This document shows positions 53,897 through 61,628 of a stretch of DNA of 64,000 nt, piece after piece. This DNA comes from Streptomyces marinisediminis (GTDB taxonomy: Bacteria; Actinomycetota; Actinomycetes; Streptomycetales; Streptomycetaceae): NCBI RefSeq assembly GCF_026262575.1, contig NZ_JAPKFL010000023.1, positions 1-64,000 on the forward strand. Reading direction: 5' to 3'. Below the pieces are notes generated by a model. The model made no database searches. It was not told the origin of the DNA and worked only from the letters and a program-made list of their open reading frames with translations. Each line of letters begins with the position of its first letter. The stretch's first letter is position 1. The position numbers and the translations under genes are program-made.

Positions 53897-54481
53897 GTGG
53901 CCAGAACCAGGGAATTCGATCCGGACGCCGTGCTCCAGGCCGCGTTGGAGCTCTTCTGGCGGCGCGGCTACGCGGCGACGTCGATGGCCGACCTCGTCGA
54001 GCACCTCGGCATCGGGCGCGCCAGCCTCTACGCCACCTTCGGCAACAAGCGCGAGCTGTACCTGAAGGCGCTGGAGCGCTACACCGAGGCGCGCGACCCG
54101 GTGCTGGTGGCCGAGCTGTCCCAGCCCGGCCCCGTGCTGCCCGCGGTGCGCGCGCTGGTGCGCCGCTACGCCGCCGAGGCCGCCTGCCCCGAGCGGCGGC
54201 TGGACGGCTGCTTCGTCACCAACACGGCGGCCGAGCTGGCCCCGCACGACCCGGTCGCGGCCCGCCGGGTCGAGGCGAGCTGGGACCACGTGGAGACGCC
54301 GCTGCACGCCGCGCTGATCCGGGCGCGGGCGCAGGGCGAACTGCCCGCCGAGCGCGACCCGCGGGGGCTGGCCCGCATGCTGCTGGTACTGCTCCAGGGG
54401 CTGCGCGTGGTGGGCAAGGCGTCCAGCGACCCCGCCCGCGTGCGCGAGGCGGCCGAACAGGCGCTGACGCTGCTGGACTGA
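53897..54481 (+). CDS. TetR-family repressor
   Basis: 194 residues. N-terminal helix-turn-helix: EFDPDAVLQAALELFWRRGY then ATSMADLVEHLGIGRASLYATFGNKREL. The C-terminal ligand domain has ERRLDGCFVTNTAAELAPHDP. Probably controls the MFS-SDR pair downstream and itself through the shared palindrome. GTG 53897 is eight bases after the -10, so the message should be leaderless. An upstream in-frame start inside hemC is not supported. Confidence 0.92.
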   Translation: MARTREFDPDAVLQAALELFWRRGYAATSMADLVEHLGIGRASLYATFGNKRELYLKALERYTEARDPVLVAELSQPGPVLPAVRALVRRYAAEAACPERRLDGCFVTNTAAELAPHDPVAARRVEASWDHVETPLHAALIRARAQGELPAERDPRGLARMLLVLLQGLRVVGKASSDPARVREAAEQALTLLD

Positions 54482-54827
54482 GCGCGGCCCGGCGCCGTCA
54501 CGGGTGCGCCGCGTCCCGGGTTCCCCGCCGCCCCCCGGGCGCCGCGCGCTCCGCTCGGCGCGCGGGCGTTCCGTGCCGCGTGCGGGCGCGGGTGCGTGCC
54601 GCACCTCCGGCGCCTGTGCCGGGGGCGCGTCCCGGTCGCGCGGCCCCGGGGTCGCGCGAGGCCCCGGGCCCGCCCGCGCTGTGCCGTGCTCCGCCCTGCC
54701 CCGCGTCCACGCTGTCCACGCTGACGCTGTTCCACGTGGTGCCGTGCCCGTGCGGCGTCACAGGTCGTCGGGTGCGGTTTTCTCTGCCACTGAAATGGAC
54801 CGAACGGTCCAGAAAGAGGGGGGTCAC
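54482..54827 (+). promoter_or_regulatory. Region between tetR and MFS gene
   Basis: 346 bases. First 230 are GC-rich with nothing recognised. The right part (54715-54827) is the MFS promoter zone with a CCACGTGG palindrome near 54735, an AT-richer GGTTTTCTCTGCC stretch, the TetR-type operator and GAAAGAGGGGGGTCAC as ribosome site. No gene supported. Confidence 0.55.
54796..54811. promoter_or_regulatory. TetR-type operator before MFS gene
   Basis: TGGACCG-AA-CGGTCCA, perfect 7-base arms. Lies 17 bases before ATG 54828, so a bound repressor would block initiation or early elongation. Same motif as in the tetR promoter. Confidence 0.75.
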
Positions 54828-56279
54828 ATGGCCGATCAGACAGCCGTCACCGCGCCCGGGGGCAGCCGCCCTGGGCGCGCCCGTCCGCCCGGCCGGACGC
54901 TGGCGCTGCTGGGCGCCGTGCAGGTCACGCTGATCTACACGCTCGCCGTCATCGTGGTGCCCCTGCCGGACATCGCCGCGGAGTTCGGGCTGCGCCGCGC
55001 CGACGTGCTGCTGCTCAGCGCGGCCTACGGGCTGACCTTCGCCGGGCTGCTCCTCTTCGGCGGCCGGCTGGCCGACCGGTACGGCGGCCGTCCCGTCCTC
55101 ACCGGCGGGCTCGCCCTGTTCACGCTCGCCGCCGCGGCGGCGGCCCTCGCCCCCGGGTACGCCGTCCTGCTGGGCGCCCGCTTCGCCCAGGGCGCGGGTG
55201 CGGCGCTCGTCGCGCCCGCCGCGATGGCCGTGCTGCGCACCGTCTTCCCGGACCCCGCCGCGTACGGGCGGGCGATGGCCACCTGGGGCGGCCTGTCCGT
55301 CCTGGGCGCGACGATCGGCAACCTGCTCTCCGGCCCCCTCGCCGCCCTCGCCTCCTGGCGTCTGGCCCTGGCCCTCCCGGCCGCCGCCGCCCTCGCCGCG
55401 CTGGCCTGCGCCCCGCGCCTGCTGCCCGCCGGTGTCCCGCCCGGCTCCGGTATGCCCGCCGCCGGTCCCGCCGGTCCCGCCGGTCCTGCCGGTCCCGCCG
55501 GTCCGCCCGTCACCGGTCCGCCCGCCGCCCGGCGCCTGGACCTGCCCGGCGCCCTGCTCGCCACCACCGGCGTCACGCTCGCCAGCTACGGCCTGGTCGG
55601 CGTCGAGGCCCACGCCTGGGGATCGGCCGCCGTGCTCGTCCCCCTGCTCGCCGGGGCCGTGCTGCTGGTCGCGTTCCGCTACGCCGAACACCGCGCCCCC
55701 GACCCGCTGCTGCCCCCCGGCTTCCTGCGCGGCCGCGCCCGTGCGCTGGGCCTGGCCGCGGTCGCCCTCAGCGCCTGTGCCACCGCGCTCACCTTCATCG
55801 CGCTCTCGCTCCACCTGCAACAAGACCGGGGCTGGAGCGGGCCGCAGACCTCCGCCGCCTTCGTCCCCTACGCCGCCGTGCTCATCGGCTCCGGGCGCCT
55901 GGCCGGGCGGCTCATCGCGCGGCACGGCGCCGGGCGCACCACCGCCGCGGGGCTCGGCGCGGCCGGGCTCGGCGTCGCCCTGCTCGCGCTCACCGGGCTC
56001 CACGGCCAGGCCGCGTACCCGGTCGGGGTGCTGCCCGGGCTCCTGCTGCTGGCCGCGGGCACCGGGTGCTCGTTCGCGGGCGCCGCCGTCCTGACCACCG
56101 ACCGGGTGCCGCCCGCGCAGGCCGGGCTCGCCGGGGGCGTGTTCAACACCGCCATGGAGCTCGGGCCGACCGTGCTCTTCGCCGTCCTGCTCACACTCGG
56201 CAGCGACGCCGTCTCGCTGGCCGCGACGGGCGCCCTGCTCGCCCTCGTCGCCCTGACCTCCCACCGCCACACCAGGTGA
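54828..56279 (+). CDS. MFS transporter, DHA2-like (14 helices)
   Basis: 483 residues with about 14 membrane helices. Motif A is LLFGGRLADRYGGRPVL, and the motif-C-like stretch around GGLSVLGATIGNLLSGPLA marks a drug:H+ antiporter. A cytosolic loop near residue 215 carries five AGP repeats from a GC microrepeat. Likely exports a toxic small molecule that also induces through TetR. ATG 54828 has a strong GAGGGGGG site; ATG 54795 in frame would begin inside the operator and is less likely. Confidence 0.9.
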   Translation: MADQTAVTAPGGSRPGRARPPGRTLALLGAVQVTLIYTLAVIVVPLPDIAAEFGLRRADVLLLSAAYGLTFAGLLLFGGRLADRYGGRPVLTGGLALFTLAAAAAALAPGYAVLLGARFAQGAGAALVAPAAMAVLRTVFPDPAAYGRAMATWGGLSVLGATIGNLLSGPLAALASWRLALALPAAAALAALACAPRLLPAGVPPGSGMPAAGPAGPAGPAGPAGPPVTGPPAARRLDLPGALLATTGVTLASYGLVGVEAHAWGSAAVLVPLLAGAVLLVAFRYAEHRAPDPLLPPGFLRGRARALGLAAVALSACATALTFIALSLHLQQDRGWSGPQTSAAFVPYAAVLIGSGRLAGRLIARHGAGRTTAAGLGAAGLGVALLALTGLHGQAAYPVGVLPGLLLLAAGTGCSFAGAAVLTTDRVPPAQAGLAGGVFNTAMELGPTVLFAVLLTLGSDAVSLAATGALLALVALTSHRHTR

Positions 56280-56308
56280 TCACCTACCCGTCTCCCGAAG
56301 GAGCTCCC

Positions 56309-57067
56309 ATGCACCGCTTCACCGACACCGCCGTGCTCGTCACCGGCGCGGGCTCCGGCCTCGGCCGGGCCATCGCGCTCGCCTTCGCGGCGGAGGGCGC
56401 CCGCGTGGCCGTCGCCGGCCGCACCGCCGCCACCCTGCGCGAGACGGTCGCACTGATCGAGGACGCGGGCGGCACGGCCGCCGCCGTCCCCGCCGACGTC
56501 ACCGACTCCAGCCAGCTCCGCGACCTCGTGCGCGCCACCGTCGACCGGTTCGGCGGCCTGCACGTCGCCGTCAACAACGCCGGGGTCTTCGGCGGTGGCG
56601 CGCCCACGGCCGAGGTGCGTGAGGAGGACTGGGAGGCGGTGCTGCGCACCAACGTGACCGGGGTCTTCCTCGCCATGAAGCACCAGATCGCCCACATGGC
56701 GGCCCACGGCGGTGGCGCGATCGTGAACGTCTCCTCCAACCTCGGCACCCACCTGCGCGTCCCGCACGCCGCGCCCTACCTCACCTCCAAGGCCGCCGTC
56801 ACCACCCTCACCCGGGCCGCCGCCCTGGACCACGTCCACCAGGGCGTGCGGATCAACGCCGTCAGCCCCGGCGCCGCCGAGGGGCCGATGTCCCTGCGCC
56901 CCGGCGAGAGCGAGGCCGAGCGCGCCGAGCGCATGAAGTCCGAGAACCCGCTCGGCCGCCTCGCCTCGGCCGACGAGGTGGCCGCCGCCGTCCTCTACCT
57001 CGCCTCCCCGGCGGCCGGTGCCGTCGTCGGCTCCGACCTCGTCATCGACAGCGGCTCCGCCGCCTGA
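56309..57067 (+). CDS. Short-chain dehydrogenase/reductase
   Basis: 252 residues, classical SDR. NAD(P) loop TGAGSGLG, NNAGVFGG, catalytic Ser in NVSSNLG and YLTSK for Tyr-Lys. RTAATL after strand 2 (AGRTA) suggests NADP(H). Substrate unknown. ATG 56309 follows GAAGGAGCTCCC, 29 bases after the MFS stop, so it is operonic and under the same TetR control. A terminator follows. Confidence 0.92.
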   Translation: MHRFTDTAVLVTGAGSGLGRAIALAFAAEGARVAVAGRTAATLRETVALIEDAGGTAAAVPADVTDSSQLRDLVRATVDRFGGLHVAVNNAGVFGGGAPTAEVREEDWEAVLRTNVTGVFLAMKHQIAHMAAHGGGAIVNVSSNLGTHLRVPHAAPYLTSKAAVTTLTRAAALDHVHQGVRINAVSPGAAEGPMSLRPGESEAERAERMKSENPLGRLASADEVAAAVLYLASPAAGAVVGSDLVIDSGSAA

Positions 57068-57080
57068 CCCGCCACCGGAC

Positions 57081-57110
57081 CGTCTTCCGGCCCCCAGGGG
57101 CCGGAAGACG
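57081..57110 (+). terminator. Hairpin after SDR gene
   Basis: 14-bp perfect stem (57081-57094 with 57097-57110) with only two unpaired central bases, 13 bases after the stop. Confidence 0.85.
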
Positions 57111-57240
57111 GGTCCGCTACCGGTGTGAGACGCGGCTGATACGGCCACCGGCTACCATCGCCGCGACCGCCTTTGCCGGCTTCACGTACGTCAACGGGCG
57201 GTGTTGTGCCAGCGCTTCAGCTCCACTCTAGGGTGTGCCC

Positions 57241-57939
57241 ATGCGAATACCGAAGATCGTCACGGCGGTTGCGGCCGCCGCACTGCTCACCGCCGGCTGC
57301 GGCGGCGACGACGGCGGCGGTGACGGTGGCGGGGGGACCCGGGCGGACGCCGCCGCCGGAGCCGAGGAGACGCCGACCCCGGCCGAACCGCTCGCCGTGG
57401 AGATCACCGGGCCCCAGCAGGACGTCGTCGAGTCCCACGACGACCTCGTCGCGCCCTCGCCGGAGCCCGGCAGCGGCGCGGAGTTCACCGAGAAGGTCGA
57501 GTACAAGCTGCGCGAGAAACTGCTCCGCCAGGCCAAGGTGAACGGCGAGACCACCGCGGACTGCCCCGACGGCATCACCCGCGAGGCCGGCGCGACCAGC
57601 ACGTGCACCGCCACCTACGAGGGCGTGGAGATCCCCTTCGAGGTGACGATCAGCGACCGCTACGAGGAGGGCGACTTCCTCATCCAGTACGACACCGCAC
57701 CGCAGCAGGACCTCCTGGTCGCCAAGCGGGTGTTCCACGAGTTCTGGGAGCGGCACCAGGACAGCGGCGGGTACGAGCAGACGCTGAGCTGCGACGAGCT
57801 TCCGGCGGCCGTCGCCGTCGACCGGGGCGGCGACAGCGGCTACCAGTGCCAGGTCTGGCACGAGGCCGGTGACACGACCACGGTGTTCAACGTGACGACG
57901 GACTCCTTCGGCCCGGAGTTCGTCTCGGCGGGCGACTGA
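57241..57939 (+). CDS. Lipoprotein, DUF4333-like pair
   Basis: 232 residues. Signal peptide with lipobox LLTAGCGG; a Gly/Asp spacer follows. The body has two similar sections, one with DCPDGITREAGATSTCTATYEGVEIPFEVTI and one with LSCDELPAAVAVDRGGDSGYQCQV; each carries a Cys pair, the pattern of DUF4333-type actinobacterial lipoproteins. Function unknown. TAGGGT at 57229-57234, with TTGTGC at 57204-57209, lies six bases before ATG 57241, so the mRNA is probably leaderless. Confidence 0.8.
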   Translation: MRIPKIVTAVAAAALLTAGCGGDDGGGDGGGGTRADAAAGAEETPTPAEPLAVEITGPQQDVVESHDDLVAPSPEPGSGAEFTEKVEYKLREKLLRQAKVNGETTADCPDGITREAGATSTCTATYEGVEIPFEVTISDRYEEGDFLIQYDTAPQQDLLVAKRVFHEFWERHQDSGGYEQTLSCDELPAAVAVDRGGDSGYQCQVWHEAGDTTTVFNVTTDSFGPEFVSAGD

Positions 57940-58176
57940 CGCCCCCTCACCCGCGCGGCGGTGCGCGGCGCCCGGCACCGGCGCGCCGGGCACCGGCGGG
58001 CCACGGCGCGCACCGCCGGGCACGCCCCGGCCCACGGGCGGCCCCGGCGACGCAGCGGCCGCCTCCGCCGCCCGGGCGGGGCGTCGCGGCGAAGCCGGAG
58101 GGGGCCGGGAGCCGGGGCCCGGGCGACGCCGGCAGGACCGCGCCGCCTGGCCCTCCCGCGCCCGAAGCCCGCTTCC

Positions 58177-59010
58177 TCACCCCGGCACGGCCGCCCGCGG
58201 GGCGGGGGACGGACGGTCGGCACTGGGGCGGGGAGCCGGGCGCCAGGTGGTGACGAGGGCGGCGGCGAGGAGGAGTTCGGCGATGTCGCCGCCGTAGTAC
58301 ATGATCTCCGCGCCGCCCCGCACCTCCGGGACCGGCGCGTGGACGCGGAGCCAGAAGCCGCCGTACATCAACTGCGAGATCACCGAGTGCAGCGCGATGC
58401 CGCAGCCCAGGTAGACCAGGCGGACGCGGACGCCGGGCCGGGCGGGCGCGGGGTCGGGCCCGGCGATGACGTAGGCGAACAGGCACCCGGCGAACAGGAA
58501 GTGGGCGTGCAGCAGCCAGTGCCCGGCGGGGTGGGCCGTGGCGGCGGCGTACAGCGGGGTGAAGTAGAGCACGGCGAGGCTGCCGGTGGACAGCAGCAGG
58601 GCGACGGCCGGGTGCGCGAGCAGCCGCGCGGGGCGGCTGTGCAGGGCGGCCGTCAGCCGGCGGGCGCGCGGGGCGGGCAGCGTCCGCAGCAGCAGGGTGA
58701 CGGGTGCGGCGAGCACCAGCGCGAGCGGCGCGTACATGCCGACGAGCAGGTGCTGCGCCATGTGGCCGCGGAAGTCGGCGTGCGCGAACGGGGCGACGGG
58801 CGGCAGGAGCGCGACCGCCAGCAGGGCGATCCCGGTGAGGAAGGCGGCCGTCCGCCCCCGGTGCCAGCCGCGCACGGGGTTGCGGCGGCGGGCCCGGCGG
58901 GCCAGGCGGAGGTAGCCGGCGGCGCAGGCGAGCAGCGCCAGCGCGGGCAGCAGCACCTCCAGCGCGCCGCCCGCCCCGCCGCCCGGTGCCGGGTGCGGGG
59001 TGTGGCCCAT
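58177..59010 (-). CDS. Cytochrome c oxidase assembly protein, CtaG family
   Basis: 277 residues with about seven membrane helices. The family segment HADFRGHMAQHLLVGMYAPLALVLAAP and later HWLLHAHFLFAGCLFAYVI match caa3-type CtaG proteins, thought to help insert copper into oxidase. ATG 59010 shares bases with the TGA of the upstream DUF2243 gene, so the two are coupled. Confidence 0.9.
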   Translation of the reverse strand: MGHTPHPAPGGGAGGALEVLLPALALLACAAGYLRLARRARRRNPVRGWHRGRTAAFLTGIALLAVALLPPVAPFAHADFRGHMAQHLLVGMYAPLALVLAAPVTLLLRTLPAPRARRLTAALHSRPARLLAHPAVALLLSTGSLAVLYFTPLYAAATAHPAGHWLLHAHFLFAGCLFAYVIAGPDPAPARPGVRVRLVYLGCGIALHSVISQLMYGGFWLRVHAPVPEVRGGAEIMYYGGDIAELLLAAALVTTWRPAPRPSADRPSPAPRAAVPG

Positions 59011-59615
59011 CAGGCGTCCCGCTCCGGGCGCCCGGTGGCCGCGCCGTCCGGGGCGCGTCCGCCGTCGGGGCCGTGTTCGTCGTCGGGGGCGTCCGGGGCG
59101 AGGGGTCGGCCGCCGCGCTGGAGCAGGTAGCCGCCGACGAGCAGCAGTGCGCCGAGGGCGAGGAAGCCGAGGTCCCACCACAGCCGGTGCGGGCCGTCGT
59201 GGACGTGGTGGATGCCCAGCACGTGGTGGTCCACGACGCCTTCGACCAGGTTGAACAGGCCCCACCCGACCAGCACCCAGCCCCACAGCACGCGCGAGGT
59301 CCACACCCGGCGGCGGCGGTGGGTCACCCGGGAGTAGAGCAGGGCCAGGCCGATCAGGACGGCGAACCAGCACACCGTGTGGAAGACCCCGTCCCACACG
59401 GTGTTCATCTCCAGCCCGGAGACCGTGTCCGGGTCGTAGTAGCGCACCCCGACGCGGTCGGTGTCCGTGCTGCTGAGCATGTGGTGCCACTGGAGGAGCT
59501 GGTGCAGCAGGATGCCGTCGACGAACCCCCCGAGCCCGACGCCCAGCACGATCCCGGGCAGCCGGAGGTCGGCCGGTGGGCTCGTGGCCCGGGTCCCACG
59601 CGCGCTGGTCGCCAT
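59010..59615 (-). CDS. DUF2243 membrane protein
   Basis: 201 residues, four membrane helices. Family motifs are FVDGILLHQLLQWHHMLS, MNTVWDGVFHTVCWF and LFNLVEGVVDHHVLGIHHV, rich in conserved His that could bind metal. DUF2243 genes pair with CtaG in actinobacteria, suggesting a copper or oxidase-assembly role, unproven. ATG 59615 starts the conserved protein. The C-terminal tail is Asp/Gly-rich and disordered. Confidence 0.88.
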   Translation of the reverse strand: MATSARGTRATSPPADLRLPGIVLGVGLGGFVDGILLHQLLQWHHMLSSTDTDRVGVRYYDPDTVSGLEMNTVWDGVFHTVCWFAVLIGLALLYSRVTHRRRRVWTSRVLWGWVLVGWGLFNLVEGVVDHHVLGIHHVHDGPHRLWWDLGFLALGALLLVGGYLLQRGGRPLAPDAPDDEHGPDGGRAPDGAATGRPERDA

Positions 59616-59904
59616 CGCTGTCGTCTCCGTCCCGTCGGCACTGGGGGCGCTCGCGCGCCCCGGGTTTCCCCGTCCCGCGCGCCGTAGTCGTCCCGGGCCC
59701 CGGTTTCCGCCACCCGGCCCACCGCCCCGGCCGCCGCCCGGGGCCTCACCACCGCGGCCACCTTGGCCATCGCGGCCACCGCGCCCGCGCCCCCGGACCC
59801 CGGGCGCGCGCGGGGCCGCCCGGGCGCGCGCGCCGCGCCGCGTCGCGGGGGCGGTCGTAGCCTGGCGGGAGCAAGCGTTGAGGACGACTGCTCAGGAGGC
59901 TCCC

Positions 59905-60213
59905 ATGGACGTCGATGTCGTCGACGTGGCCGAGCGTGAACGGTACGAAGCGCAGTCCGACGGCCTGGTGGCCGGTGTCCTGGAGTACCGGGACCACGGC
60001 CAGATCCGGGAACTGGTCCACACCGAGGTGGCCGGGGAGTTCGAGGGCGAGGGCGTGGGCGCCACGCTGGCCCGCTCCGCGCTGGACGGGCTCCGCGCCG
60101 AGGGTCGGCACGCGCGGCCCACCTGCGTGTTCGTCGCCGAGTGGATCCTGCGCCACCAGGACTACCTGGACGTGGTGGAACCGGACGCGCAGGCCCGCGT
60201 GACCACCCGCTGA
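59905..60213 (+). CDS. Small GNAT-like acetyltransferase (YjdJ/Gtn type)
   Basis: 102 residues. EFEGEGVGATLARSALDGLRAEGRHARP is the short acetyl-CoA-binding segment, then CVFVAEWILRHQDYLDVV with the conserved Cys of this mini-GNAT family. Substrate unknown. ATG 59905 has CAGGAGGCTCCC. Monocistronic; TAGCCT near 59858-59863 is a possible -10. Converges on the LuxR-type gene. Confidence 0.88.
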   Translation: MDVDVVDVAERERYEAQSDGLVAGVLEYRDHGQIRELVHTEVAGEFEGEGVGATLARSALDGLRAEGRHARPTCVFVAEWILRHQDYLDVVEPDAQARVTTR

Positions 60214-60227
60214 ACGCCCGCGTCCGG

Positions 60228-60271
60228 GGGCCCGGCGGCGCGGGCTCCCGCCCGGGCCCGGCGGCGCGGGC
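60228..60271. repeat. 18-base direct repeat between convergent genes
   Basis: GGGCCCGGCGGCGCGGGC at 60228-60245 and again at 60254-60271. Its GGGCCC and CCCGGG cores can fold; it may act in termination of both convergent genes. Confidence 0.8.
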
Positions 60272-60292
60272 CCGCGTCCGGGGCCCGCCGGC

Positions 60293-61276
60293 CTAGGACA
60301 GCCAGCCGTTCATCGCGGCGCGGACGCCGGCCTGGAAGCGGCTGTTGGCGCCGAGGCGGTCCATCAGGTGGGCGACGATGCGGCTCACCGAGCGCGGGGA
60401 CAGGCCGAGCTGGTGGGCGATGACGTCGTTCTTCTTCCCGGCCGCGAGCAGCAGCAGCACGTCGCGTTCGAGCTGGGTGGGCTCCGGGCCGTTCTCCTGC
60501 TCCTCGGCGGTGAAGTCCAGGCCGCGGTCCCAGTGGTGCTCGAACAGGCGGCACAGGAAGCCCAGGACGGCCGGGTCGCGGACGAGGACGACCCCGGCCG
60601 CCTGGTTCTCCGGGTCGGCCGGGAGCACGGCGGACTCGTTGTCCGTGATGAGCATGCGCGAGGGCAGCACACCGGTGGTGCGGATGCGGGCGCCGGCCGC
60701 GCTGATCTGCGCGGCGTAGCGGGCGGTGGGCAGGTGCTTGCGCGCGGCGTGCTGGAAGAGCGTGCGCATGCGGACGCCGCGGGCCAGCGTCTCCTCGTCC
60801 AGCCGGGCGGAGGTGCGGATCGCCGCCTCGGCCAGCCCGCCGCCGGGCACCAGCACGTCCAGGGAGGACGAGCAGTGGCGGGCGAGGTCGTCCATGACGG
60901 AGCGGATGTTGTCGATGCCCTCGATGATCTCGATGCTGCCCTTGTCCGAGCGCAGGCTGCGCGCCTCCAGGTAGACCCCGGTCAGGGCGTGCAGCCGGGC
61001 ACGGGTGGCGGCGATGGCCGTCTGCTGCTCCAGGACCTCCTTCTGCGCCGTCGCCAGCAGCGTGTCGGCGGCCGTCTCGGGGCTGACGGCGGCCCAGCCG
61101 CCGCCCGGGGCGGGCTGGAGCAGCCCGAGACCGGCGAGCCGGAGCTCGGCGGCCTCCACGTCCTGGGGGGTCATGCCCGCACGGACGGCGATCCGCTCGA
61201 CCGGCTCTGTTGCGTGGGTGACGCGGAGCCGGTAGACCTGCGACGTCGTCGCGTCTATTTCCCCTGTCTCACGCAC
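60293..61276 (-). CDS. LuxR-type regulator with TrmB-like N-terminus
   Basis: 327 residues from GTG 61276, which follows GGCGGAGAAG. A longer open frame reaches 61378 but offers only TTG and one poorly sited GTG. The N-terminal part (SQVYRLRVTHATEPVERIAV, VEAAELRLAGLGLLQP) resembles a TrmB winged helix. The middle has a phospholipase-D-like or effector domain (SSSLDVLVPGGGLAEAA). The C-terminal LuxR helix-turn-helix is PTQLERDVLLLLAAGKKNDVIAHQLGLSPRSVSRIVAHLMDRL. It diverges from the peptide gene and is the obvious candidate controller of it. Confidence 0.85.
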   Translation of the reverse strand: MRETGEIDATTSQVYRLRVTHATEPVERIAVRAGMTPQDVEAAELRLAGLGLLQPAPGGGWAAVSPETAADTLLATAQKEVLEQQTAIAATRARLHALTGVYLEARSLRSDKGSIEIIEGIDNIRSVMDDLARHCSSSLDVLVPGGGLAEAAIRTSARLDEETLARGVRMRTLFQHAARKHLPTARYAAQISAAGARIRTTGVLPSRMLITDNESAVLPADPENQAAGVVLVRDPAVLGFLCRLFEHHWDRGLDFTAEEQENGPEPTQLERDVLLLLAAGKKNDVIAHQLGLSPRSVSRIVAHLMDRLGANSRFQAGVRAAMNGWLS

Positions 61277-61320
61277 CTTCTCCGCCTTCTCTTGGGTCTC
61301 GAAGCTTACGTGGGCGACAA

Positions 61321-61361
61321 CGTGCCAGGCGAGATGCCGCCAGGGGGAAACCCTTGGCACG
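61321..61361. promoter_or_regulatory. Inverted repeats in the regulator-peptide promoter
   Basis: CGTGCCA (61321-61327) pairs with TGGCACG (61355-61361), and inside it GCCAGGGGGAAACCCTTGGC (61339-61358) is a palindrome with one mismatch per arm. Lying between divergent genes, it is a good candidate operator for the LuxR-type protein. Confidence 0.5.
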
Positions 61362-61444
61362 CAGGACGAATGCAACAAACATCATGGTCAGAGGACGGCC
61401 TTCGGCTGGGGCCGCCTCTACTGCTCGGAACGAAGGAGAAACTC

Positions 61445-61588
61445 GTGAAGCGGTTCACTCGGATCTTCGCCGGGACCCTGATAGCCGCGCTCGCCCTCGG
61501 CGGCTCGCTGGCGTCGGTCGGCTCCAGCGGCGCACCCGCCGCGGTCGAGGCGGGCGCCACCGGGGAGGACACCTGGACGGTTTGGTGA
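61445..61588 (+). CDS. Small secreted or precursor peptide ending WTVW
   Basis: 47 residues. Basic start (MKRFTR), a hydrophobic core (IFAGTLIAALALGGSLA), a possible signal-peptidase site near A32-A33, then a short tail GATGEDTWTVW. The mature product would be about 14-15 residues with two Trp, two Thr and an acidic pair, resembling a signalling peptide or a RiPP core. GTG 61445 has AAGGAGAAACTC, a strong ribosome site, supporting translation. Two ATP-grasp genes follow 40 bases later. No match to a named RiPP class is recognised. Confidence 0.72.
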   Translation: MKRFTRIFAGTLIAALALGGSLASVGSSGAPAAVEAGATGEDTWTVW

Positions 61589-61628
61589 CCCAGCCCTAGC
61601 GCCGCCACCCACCCACCACGGAGACCTC

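Noticed and set aside
54795..54827. MFS start at ATG 54795
   Set aside because: It lies within the operator palindrome; ATG 54828 has the strong ribosome site.
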